Shown here: piece after piece, positions 1 through 5,990 of the stretch | How the letters are laid out: the number at the start of each line of letters is the position of its first letter | Position numbering within the stretch: the first letter of the stretch is position 1 | Assembly (NCBI GenBank): GCA_021818605.1 | Contig: JAKAUH010000588.1 | Span: 1 to 8,028 of the forward strand | Direction: 5' to 3' | Length of the DNA stretch: 8,028 nucleotides | DNA from: Planctomycetota bacterium | GTDB lineage: Bacteria > Planctomycetota > Planctomycetia > Isosphaerales > Isosphaeraceae | Notes under the pieces: model-generated | Databases searched by the model: none | Seen by the model: only the letters and a program-made list of their open reading frames with translations | What the model was told of the DNA's origin: nothing | Program-made: the position numbers and the translations under genes

Positions 1-180
1 GCCCGACACGTCGGTGTATATCTCGCAAGCGTCCGCGTCGAGCGCCTTGGCCAGCGCGACGGCGGTCGTGTCGGTCCCGCCCCGCCCGAGGAACGTGACG
101 TCGCGGTCGGTCGACACACCCTGCGCCCCGCCGACGACGGGCACCCGTCCGCTGTCGAGCGCATCACGCAGGCGGTCGAG
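1..180 (-). other. lysC: Aspartokinase catalytic-domain segment at the 3' end of the fused frame
   Basis: Residues ~516-575 of the fused frame carry the conserved second half of the aspartokinase catalytic (amino-acid kinase) domain: SGRVPVVGGAQGVS, then TFLGRGGTDTTAVALAKAL (544-562) and CEIYTDVSG (567-575). Aspartokinase phosphorylates aspartate, the first step to lysine, threonine and methionine. The LGRGG(S/T)DTTAVALA and EIYTDVxG motifs are close to diagnostic for the family. The N-terminal third of the enzyme (the KFGGTSV motif and nearby substrate-binding segments) is missing upstream, its place taken by helicase-like sequence. The regulatory ACT domains would lie beyond the left edge. 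The exact join is unclear because LDRLRDALD at 516-524 fits either family. Confidence 0.85.
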
Positions 181-1725
181 CCCGGCCGAGGATGTCGCAA
201 GAGTCGAACGGGGCGCGCCTTGCCCCGCCGCGGCCTCGACGATCCCAAGCGCGCGGGCCAGGCCGAACAGCCGGTCGACCTGGTCGCCTAACTTCCGAGG
301 CCGGTCGATCGGCTCGATCAACCCGAGGACCCGCTCCACGACCGTGCGCGCCAGCCGGGCGCGCTCGGCCTTGACGGTATCGTCCCGCGCGTTCGTCACG
401 GCGCGGTCGAGCCAGTTGAGCAGCGTCTCGCGGCCGCGGAAGACGGGTGACATCCGCACCACCGACGCGGCGGCGGCCATCGAGAGCGGGTCCATGCCGG
501 GCCCGCCAGGCTGGATCCGGCCGTTGCGCAGCAGGCGGATCACGCGGTCCGTGGACCACTCGTCGCCCGGCAGGCCGATCACCAGCAGGAGCGCGGCAAC
601 GCCTGGGTCCGAGCCCAGCGGCCGACGCGGCTCGGCGACGGCCGGGATTCCCCAGTCGCGCAGGGCCTCAAGCGCGATGTCGGCCTGCTCACCCCACTGG
701 CGGAAGACGACCAGGATGTCATCGGGCGGGATTCCGGCATCGAGCCGGTCGCCTATCTCGCGGGCCAGCACCCGCGCCACGCCGTCGCCCAGCGGAGCGC
801 CCCGGATCGCCAGGCCCTGATGGACGGAGACCCGTGAGCCGCCCGCAGCACCCGGGCGGAACATGGCGCGCTCGACGTCCCGCAGTCCGGCGGGACGCCA
901 GAGGTCGGGTTCGAGGGGCAACTCGACGAAGCCGAGGGTGCGCACCAGGCGGTCGCGGATGTCGGCATTCGCCTCGTAGGGCGAACCGGCAAGCTCGCCA
1001 TCGCTCGTCTCGAACCCCAGGGTGACGCGGACCGACCGGGCGCGCCGGATCGCGTGATCGAGTACTCGCCACATGGCGCGGGTGGGCGACTCGAAGTCGA
1101 GGATCGTCGCCTGCGCGATGGCCGACGCTTCCCCGGACGATCGCCGGCCCAGCCGGCGAGAGGCCCAGACGGCCAGGCCGGCCTCGTCCTCGGCGCCGAG
1201 CTCGGCCAGCAGCGCCCGATAACGGCGGAACGCGGCCCACTCGGCGGCGGCGACCGGGTCGGCCAGAGCCGGGGTCGCGTCGCGCAACGGGCGCTCCTCG
1301 GCTGTCCACGCGGCAAATCGCCGCCTCAGCCGTCGACGATAACCGGGCCAGTCGAGTACGGCCTCGACGGCCGACGTCTCGCCGGCCCGCCGCGCTCGTC
1401 GGATCGCCTCGCCAAACACCGCGCCGGCCGCGCCATCCGATAGCACGGCCGGGCCCTCGCTTGACCCGGCGCGCACCCGGGCCCACAGGTCGGCCCAGCA
1501 CCAGACCCGCGGGATGCGGCCCGCCGACGGGACTGTCCTGCTCCCGCTTCCGCTCTCGCTCGCCCGGCACCTCGCCGCCAGCTCGGCCCGGATCTGGTCG
1601 CGTGCCAGCGGCGAGGGGACGACCCACAGCGCCGAGGGGTCCAGCGACGCGGACGCCACCGCGTGGTCACGGACCCCCGACCCGTACGGGCCCGTCCACA
1701 GCACTCGTTCGGCCGACATCGGCAT
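1..1725 (-). CDS. AddB/UvrD-like helicase-nuclease N-terminal part fused in frame to aspartokinase (partial, runs off left edge)
   Basis: Reading leftward from the ATG at 1725-1723 gives 575 codons with no stop to the window edge. Residues 1-~515 look like an AddB-type (PD-(D/E)XK nuclease family, UvrD-like) recombination/repair protein. A degenerate P-loop, GPYGSGVRD (12-20), is followed by WVVPSPLARDQIRAEL, as in helicase domain 1A. Around 329-400, GIPPDDILVVFRQWGEQ, LRDWGIPAVAE and VIRLLRNGRI match the 2A-domain pattern of AddB/RecB relatives. From about residue 516 the sequence becomes aspartokinase (see the separate entry). The C-terminal nuclease domain expected of AddB-like proteins (usually around 1000 residues) is absent. 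The start is supported by a G-run just upstream (1732-1740); ATG at 1719 is an alternative. The start lies 59 nt inside the uppP 3' end, so the two are probably cotranscribed. The helicase-like assignment is by pattern only; the fusion may be real or a misjoin. Confidence 0.6.
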   Translation of the reverse strand, partial: MPMSAERVLWTGPYGSGVRDHAVASASLDPSALWVVPSPLARDQIRAELAARCRASESGSGSRTVPSAGRIPRVWCWADLWARVRAGSSEGPAVLSDGAAGAVFGEAIRRARRAGETSAVEAVLDWPGYRRRLRRRFAAWTAEERPLRDATPALADPVAAAEWAAFRRYRALLAELGAEDEAGLAVWASRRLGRRSSGEASAIAQATILDFESPTRAMWRVLDHAIRRARSVRVTLGFETSDGELAGSPYEANADIRDRLVRTLGFVELPLEPDLWRPAGLRDVERAMFRPGAAGGSRVSVHQGLAIRGAPLGDGVARVLAREIGDRLDAGIPPDDILVVFRQWGEQADIALEALRDWGIPAVAEPRRPLGSDPGVAALLLVIGLPGDEWSTDRVIRLLRNGRIQPGGPGMDPLSMAAAASVVRMSPVFRGRETLLNWLDRAVTNARDDTVKAERARLARTVVERVLGLIEPIDRPRKLGDQVDRLFGLARALGIVEAAAGQGAPRSTLATSSAGLDRLRDALDSGRVPVVGGAQGVSTDRDVTFLGRGGTDTTAVALAKALDADACEIYTDVSG

Positions 1726-2575
1726 GGTCGAATCCCCCCCGGAACGCAATCGCCAGTACCAGCGTCCCCATCAGGATCAAGTATACAGAGAAATACCAGA
1801 TGCGTCCCGAGCGAACAATCCGGACCAGCCAGGTAATCGCGGCGTAGCCGACGAGTCCGGCCACCACGGTGGCGGCCAGCGTGCGGGTGATCTCGTCGGA
1901 GTCCAGGGTCGAGAGGGGGATATCCAGCATTTCCTTGGCCACGGCGCCCAGGATGGCCGGCACGGCGATCAGCAAGCTGAAGCCAACAGCCCACGAGCGA
2001 GAGAGCCCCAGCGCCAGCGCGGCGGCGATCGTCATGCCGCTACGGCTGACGCCCGGCAAGGGCGCCAGCATCTGCGCCAGGCCGATCAAAAGGGCATCGA
2101 GCCACGTCATGGTCGCCGGCCCCTTGGTGCCGTCGCGACGGCTAAGCCAGGCGGTCAGTCCCAGCACGGCCGCCGTCACCAGGAAGCCGATGCCGGCCAC
2201 GGTGATCCCCTCGAAGGCCCGGTCGATCCACTTCTTGAGGAACAGCGCCAGGGGGATCAGCGGCGAGGTGGCGATCGCGGCCAGGATGCCCACCCGGATG
2301 ATCGACGGCCGCCGGAACCCCTCGGGCACCGTGTCGTCGCCCGCCAGCCCGCGCAGCCCGGTGATGATCTCGCGGCGATACCAGACGAGGATGGCCACCG
2401 TCGTGCCCAGGTGCAGGATCACGTCGAAGAACAGATTCTTCTCGCCGCTCGATTTCGTGCCGTTGATCCAGTCGAACAGGTTCTGCGTGATGAGCAGGTG
2501 TCCGTCGCTCGAGACCGGCAGGAACTCCGTCACGCCCTGGACCGCGCCCAGGACCAAGGCCTTCAACCATTCCAT
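1667..2575 (-). CDS. uppP: Undecaprenyl-diphosphatase UppP (BacA family)
   Basis: An integral membrane phosphatase that recycles undecaprenyl diphosphate to the monophosphate carrier used for peptidoglycan and other envelope polymers; overproduction of the family gives bacitracin resistance. Of 302 residues, 11-27 hold the first signature AVQGVTEFLPVSSDGHL, with E17, S23 and H26 matching the catalytic Glu, Ser and His region. Residues 174-181 hold the second signature PGVSRSGM, whose R178 matches the essential arginine of E. coli UppP. The first Glu of the E. coli motif is Gln13 here, a common variant. Hydrophobic segments run through the protein to about residue 280. The ~20-residue polar tail makes it slightly longer than the usual ~270. 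The start MEWLKALVLGAVQG is typical of the family. The 3' end overlaps the next minus-strand frame by 59 nt. Confidence 0.95.
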   Translation of the reverse strand: MEWLKALVLGAVQGVTEFLPVSSDGHLLITQNLFDWINGTKSSGEKNLFFDVILHLGTTVAILVWYRREIITGLRGLAGDDTVPEGFRRPSIIRVGILAAIATSPLIPLALFLKKWIDRAFEGITVAGIGFLVTAAVLGLTAWLSRRDGTKGPATMTWLDALLIGLAQMLAPLPGVSRSGMTIAAALALGLSRSWAVGFSLLIAVPAILGAVAKEMLDIPLSTLDSDEITRTLAATVVAGLVGYAAITWLVRIVRSGRIWYFSVYLILMGTLVLAIAFRGGFDHADVGRTSAVDGPVRVGGP

Positions 2576-2627
2576 CAGAGTTTTCCCAGGGTGGTGGATG
2601 CAGTGAGCGGCCGATCGGCCCCCGACC

Positions 2628-2657
2628 AGGATAGCCGCTCGCCGCCCGTCGGGTCAT
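2628..2657 (-). promoter_or_regulatory. Candidate promoter for uppP
   Basis: On the minus strand, ATGACC (2657-2652) and TATCCT (2633-2628) are separated by 18 nt and lie about 50 nt upstream of the uppP start. The -35 matches TTGACA at 4 of 6 positions and the -10 matches TATAAT at 4 of 6. This is a pattern match only, but it sits in the only non-coding stretch upstream of this minus-strand cluster. The interval 2576-2868 is otherwise the divergent uppP/nitric oxide reductase control region. Confidence 0.35.
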
Positions 2658-2734
2658 CCGCACCTCGTCGACTTGCCGCGTCGAGCGGTCGAGCTGCGTC
2701 GGCCGCCAGCACGAATAATCGGACATCGAGGTCC

Positions 2735-2762
2735 TTGACAACGGCCGTGCTGACCCTATCCT
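2735..2762 (+). promoter_or_regulatory. Candidate sigma70-type promoter for the nitric oxide reductase gene
   Basis: TTGACA (2735-2740), a perfect -35, is followed after 16 nt by TATCCT (2757-2762). Transcription would start near 2769, leaving a leader of about 100 nt to the GTG at 2869. In such GC-rich DNA a perfect TTGACA at an acceptable spacing, in the divergent intergenic region, is reasonable evidence. No clear FNR/NNR-type TTGAT-N4-ATCAA box is seen. Two weak dyads lie downstream: CTGAT/ATCAG (2768-2791) and ATTTCGGAAAT (2811-2821). Confidence 0.5.
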
Positions 2763-2854
2763 GGTCACTGATTCCACCATTTCACGATCAGGGCGCGGCG
2801 TAGCTCGGCAATTTCGGAAATCGGCCGTGAAGCTGTCGGCGGCGCCCGGCCAGC

Positions 2855-2859
2855 AGGGG
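2855..2859 (+). promoter_or_regulatory. Ribosome binding site that decides the nitric oxide reductase start
   Basis: AGGGG lies 9 nt before the GTG at 2869. The upstream GTG at 2827 has only a weak GGAAA-like stretch, and the extra 14 residues it would add are not expected in the family. An ATG at 2899 is a third in-frame option, giving a protein beginning MTVSSLW. Confidence 0.5.
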
Positions 2860-2868
2860 TCCATCCTC

Positions 2869-5181
2869 GTGAGCACGAGTCGCCCGCCTCGACGTCCGAT
2901 GACGGTTTCTTCCCTGTGGCTCCAGGGGGCCGTCCTCACCTTCGTGTTCGGCTTCGCCGTCCTCACCTTCTCCGCCGTCCGGATCTATCAGGACTCGGCG
3001 CCCATGCCCGATCAGGTCGTGGACGAGGCGGGGAAGGTCCTGTTCACGAGAGAGCAGATCCTTGAGGGCCAGGAGTTATTCCTGACCTACGGCCTGATGC
3101 AGTTCGGCACTGTCTACGGCCATGGGGCCTACCTCGGACCGGACTTCACGGCGGACTATCTCCACCGCGAGGCCCTCCACATGGCCGGCCGGTACGGCGG
3201 TGACGAGGCGGGCCGGCAGCGCGTCCGCAAGGAGCTGCAGGAGAATCGCTACGACCCAAAGACCGGGACGCTCGTCTGGACCGCCGGGCAGGTCTCGGCG
3301 TTCGGCGAGATCCACGAGCACTTCGGCGAGCTCGTCTACGGCCGAAAGGTCAGCGGCGTGGGCCTGAAGGCGTCGATGATCAGGGACCCGGAAGACACCC
3401 GCAAGATCACCGCCTTCATCGCCTGGACGGCCTGGACGGCCGTCGCCCGCCGCCCCGGGCTGGCGTATTCGTACACGAACAACTGGCCGCCCGAGGAGCT
3501 CGTCGGCAACTCGCTGACCGGCGACGCGGTCATGTGGAGCGCCCTGTCGCTGGTGGCCCTCCTGGGCGGCATCGGCATCGTGCTCGGCCTCTATGGCCGA
3601 TACTCGCACGCCGTCGGCTGGCACGAGTCGGAGGAGCAACGAATCCGATTCATCCCGCCGGCCGACGTGGCGCTCACCCCCGCCCAGCGCGTCCTGTCCT
3701 GGTACTTCCTGGTCGTGGCGGCCCTGTTCTTGCTCCAGAACCTCATCGGAGGGGCCACCGTGCACTACATGGTCGAGGCGAGCGGGTTCTTCGGGATCGA
3801 CCTGCCCCGCTGGCTCCCGTACAACCTCACCCGCACCTGGCATGTCCAGTTGGCCATCTTCTTCGTGGCCACGGCCTATCTCGCGGCCGGGATCTTCCTC
3901 GCGCCGCTCATCTCCGGCCGCGAGCCGAAGGGGCAGCGCCTGCTTACCACCGCGCTTCTGGTCGCGTTGGCCGTCGTCGTCTTCGGCAGCCTGGGCGGTG
4001 AATACCTGAGCTACCACGGGCTCTTGCCCCGCGGCCAGCGGGCCTTCCTTGGCGCCCAGGGGTGGGAATACCTCGACCTGGGCCGCTTCTGGATGTACCT
4101 GTTGATCGTCGGCATGGTGCTCTGGCTGGTTATCATCTACCGAGGGCTCCGTCCGCGCCTGGGGACGGAGAGCCGTGGCAATCTCCCCTGGCTGTTCCTC
4201 TACAGCGCTCTGACCATTCCTGCCTTTTACGCGGTGGGGCTCCTGACGAATACCCGTAGCACCTTCGCCATCGGCGACTTCTGGCGCTTCTGGGTGGTTC
4301 ACCTCTGGGTGGAGGACTTTCTCGAGCTCTTTACGACGATGCTCGTGGCCCTGATCTTCGTCCTGATGGGCATTGTCTCCGAGCGGTTCGCGACGCGGCT
4401 GATCTACTTCGACATTCTGCTCTACTCGGTGGGCGGTGTCGTAGGGACGCTGCACCATTGCTATTTCAGCGGCGGCCCCGCGGTCGAGATGTCGCTGGGC
4501 GCGTTCTTCTCAGCGGCCGAGGTCATCCCGCTGACGCTGCTCACCGTCGAGGCCTGGTCGTTCCTCCAGCTCGGCAACCGCCAGCAGGTGGGCGAGGCCG
4601 CAACCTTCCCACACCGCTGGGCGGTCCTGTTCCTGGCCTCGGTCGGCTTCTGGAACTTCCTGGGGGCGGGAGTCTTCGGGTTCCTCATCAACCTGCCGGT
4701 GGTCAGCTACTACGAGATCGGCACCCTGCTCACCTCGAACCATAGCCACGCGGCGTTCATGGGTGTTTACGGGATGCTGGCGCTGGCCCTGCTGGTCTTC
4801 TGCACCCGCTACCTGGCCCGGCCCGAGGACTGGAGCGAGGGGCTGGTGCGGTTCTCGTTCTGGGCGACCAACATCGGGTTGATGCTGATGATCCTCGGGC
4901 ATCTGTTCCCGCTGGGCATCCTGCAGCTCGGCGACGCCGTGACGAACGGCTACTGGCACGCGCGGACGGAATGGTTCCGCAACTATCCGTGGCTCTCCTG
5001 GGCGCGGATGCCGGGCGACCTGGTCTTCATGGCGGGCTCGGCCCCGCTGGTCTGGCTGACCCTGAAGGTTGCGCTGCGGACGCGATCCGGGCCCGCCGCG
5101 GCTGACCGGTCGGCAACCGCGGCGGCGGGGGCATCCCTGTTCACCGAGGTTTCACCGGCGCCGGCCGCCGGTCGGACCTGA
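2869..5181 (+). CDS. norZ: Quinol-dependent nitric oxide reductase (single-subunit qNOR)
   Basis: A membrane haem-copper-oxidase-superfamily enzyme that reduces 2 NO to N2O with quinol electrons, for denitrification or NO detoxification. Numbering is from GTG 2869 (770 residues). After TM1, the periplasmic domain has the qNOR signature GTVYGHGAYLGPDF (~80-93) and no CXXCH, which excludes cNOR. TWHVQL has the expected low-spin haem His (325). HLWVE gives FeB ligands H478 and E482; GTLHH gives H529 and H530; NHSHAAFMGVYG gives the haem ligands H625 and H627. Glu551 matches a conserved active-site Glu. Quinol-site equivalents recalled from Geobacillus qNOR appear present: H299, E303 and D717. 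About 14 hydrophobic segments and a length of ~770 fit the family. The Ala-rich polar C-terminal tail is variable. A 55-nt gap separates it from the next gene, so cotranscription is likely. The frame also opens from GTG 2827. The databases often label this gene norB. Confidence 0.95.
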   Translation: MSTSRPPRRPMTVSSLWLQGAVLTFVFGFAVLTFSAVRIYQDSAPMPDQVVDEAGKVLFTREQILEGQELFLTYGLMQFGTVYGHGAYLGPDFTADYLHREALHMAGRYGGDEAGRQRVRKELQENRYDPKTGTLVWTAGQVSAFGEIHEHFGELVYGRKVSGVGLKASMIRDPEDTRKITAFIAWTAWTAVARRPGLAYSYTNNWPPEELVGNSLTGDAVMWSALSLVALLGGIGIVLGLYGRYSHAVGWHESEEQRIRFIPPADVALTPAQRVLSWYFLVVAALFLLQNLIGGATVHYMVEASGFFGIDLPRWLPYNLTRTWHVQLAIFFVATAYLAAGIFLAPLISGREPKGQRLLTTALLVALAVVVFGSLGGEYLSYHGLLPRGQRAFLGAQGWEYLDLGRFWMYLLIVGMVLWLVIIYRGLRPRLGTESRGNLPWLFLYSALTIPAFYAVGLLTNTRSTFAIGDFWRFWVVHLWVEDFLELFTTMLVALIFVLMGIVSERFATRLIYFDILLYSVGGVVGTLHHCYFSGGPAVEMSLGAFFSAAEVIPLTLLTVEAWSFLQLGNRQQVGEAATFPHRWAVLFLASVGFWNFLGAGVFGFLINLPVVSYYEIGTLLTSNHSHAAFMGVYGMLALALLVFCTRYLARPEDWSEGLVRFSFWATNIGLMLMILGHLFPLGILQLGDAVTNGYWHARTEWFRNYPWLSWARMPGDLVFMAGSAPLVWLTLKVALRTRSGPAAADRSATAAAGASLFTEVSPAPAAGRT

Positions 5182-5223
5182 GCCGGGTAGGGGCGGTCGA
5201 TTCGGTTCGGTTCGGATTGCCGC

Positions 5224-5229
5224 GGAGGT
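5224..5229 (+). promoter_or_regulatory. Strong Shine-Dalgarno for the small membrane protein
   Basis: GGAGGT, 7 nt before the ATG at 5237, is the best ribosome binding site in the window. It fixes the start here rather than in the longer open frame that begins upstream inside the reductase gene. Just before it lies a short tandem run of TTCGG, three copies at 5201-5215, of unknown meaning. Confidence 0.75.
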
Positions 5230-5236
5230 TCCCCGC

Positions 5237-5809
5237 ATGTTGCCCTCGTTGAACGTCTGGGGCCTCTCCATCGACCTGACGCTCGTCCTGATCGTCTCGT
5301 ATGTGGTCGTCCTCTGGGCGGGCGGATGGGCTTTGGAGGCGCTCGCCAGGACCCACTTCCGCCGGGCCCAGCGCCACGCCCACGACGGATTCGCCTACGA
5401 CGCGGAGCTCGACCGCTACGAGTGCCCGCAAGGCGAGCTCCTGACGCTCGACACCCACGACGACCGCGACAAGCTGGCCATCTACAAGGCCCCGGCCGCG
5501 TCGTGCAACGCATGTGTGCTCAAGGCGTTCTGCGCGCCGCACGACGAGGGACGGCGCATCTACCATTCGCTGGCGGAGTTCCACGAGACGGACGTCGGCC
5601 GGTTCCACCGCCGGTTGTCGCTGACGATCCTCGGGGTGGCGCTGGCCTTCGCCGGCGGGGGCCTCGTCGCCTGGTGGTCCCGGCCGGGGGGATGGTTGCT
5701 GGCGATCGCCTTCGGCGTCAGCATCGTGCTGCTCTGGCTCGACCTCCGCGACGCCCCGCGGAATCCAGGCGAGGCCACGAGGGCGAGCGAGACGCCGAGC
5801 CAGTGGTGA
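5237..5809 (+). CDS. Small membrane protein with a transposase-like four-cysteine (zinc-ribbon) module
   Basis: 190 residues; function not known. TM1 lies at ~12-34. A cytosolic or periplasmic middle (~40-127) carries Cys63 (YECPQGE) and Cys90, Cys93 and Cys99 (CNACVLKAFC). Two further hydrophobic segments lie at ~128-147 and ~152-170, and the tail is polar. The pattern YDAELDRYECPQGE, ~25 residues, CxxCxLKxxC, then GRRIYHS closely resembles the cysteine segment of IS1182-type DDE transposases (Y..D.Y.CP.G ... C..C.L...C ... RRI). The DDE catalytic domain is absent and membrane helices flank the module, so I read it as a domain reused in a membrane protein, probably binding Zn or another metal. 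It starts 55 nt after the nitric oxide reductase with a strong Shine-Dalgarno, so it is probably in the same operon. A role in NO or redox sensing, or as an accessory to the reductase, is inference from position. Confidence 0.75.
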   Translation: MLPSLNVWGLSIDLTLVLIVSYVVVLWAGGWALEALARTHFRRAQRHAHDGFAYDAELDRYECPQGELLTLDTHDDRDKLAIYKAPAASCNACVLKAFCAPHDEGRRIYHSLAEFHETDVGRFHRRLSLTILGVALAFAGGGLVAWWSRPGGWLLAIAFGVSIVLLWLDLRDAPRNPGEATRASETPSQW

Positions 5810-5990
5810 CAGGCAGGTGACGGCTCGGCGATCCGGACGACGCGATGGCATATCTTGATGCGATCCCTGGGCCGGGGCGCAAGGTCGAAAAAGGATGACG
5901 GACGTCGATAATTCCGCCGTCGTCCACCCACTCGCCGACCGCTCTAATGTCGGGAAAAGTTCCGGTGAGCGAAAACCCTGGAGCGAGGCA
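5810..5990 (+). other. Intergenic stretch before the FAD oxidoreductase
   Basis: 181 nt if the oxidoreductase starts at GTG 5991. It is less GC-rich than its surroundings and contains the in-frame ATG at 5895. Translation from there would add 32 polar residues, not expected in the family, and that ATG has an AAAAGG directly abutting it, which is too close for a ribosome binding site. TCTAAT at 5943-5948 could be a -10 element, but I see no convincing -35 partner. No terminator is evident after 5809. Confidence 0.4.
5980..5983 (+). promoter_or_regulatory. Ribosome binding site supporting the GTG start at 5991
   Basis: GGAG lies 7 nt before GTG 5991. Starting there gives the N-terminus MIETTCCIVGGGPAG, which places the FAD-binding glycine motif about 10 residues in, as is normal for this family. 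The longer ATG 5895 option does not. Confidence 0.6.

Noticed and set aside
719..1627. Shorter complete minus-strand frames in the left region
   Set aside because: Their products are Arg/Gly/Pro-rich without domains. The open frame from 1725 to the left edge has normal composition and recognisable families.
1514..2803. Long plus-strand frame opposite uppP
   Set aside because: Its translation is low-complexity Arg/Gln/Asp-rich sequence, while the minus strand encodes a clear UppP with both signatures. It is a GC-driven shadow.
2735..2826. FNR/NNR-type operator upstream of the reductase
   Set aside because: No TTGAT-N4-ATCAA-like site is present; the CTGAT/ATCAG pair is spaced by 14 nt, which is wrong for that family.
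3076..4458. Long minus-strand frame opposite the nitric oxide reductase
   Set aside because: It is antisense to a confident membrane enzyme and its His/Glu/Asp-rich translation is the usual mirror of a hydrophobic protein in GC-rich DNA.
2869..5181. Possible nitric oxide dismutase (Nod) rather than a reductase
   Set aside because: Nod proteins have altered FeB ligands and lose quinol-site residues. Here the HH pair, HLWVE Glu and the H299/E303/D717 equivalents all look intact, so an ordinary qNOR is the better reading.
5237..5809. Insertion-sequence fragment
   Set aside because: There is no DDE core, terminal inverted repeat or target duplication in view, and the gene has an excellent ribosome site and its own membrane helices.
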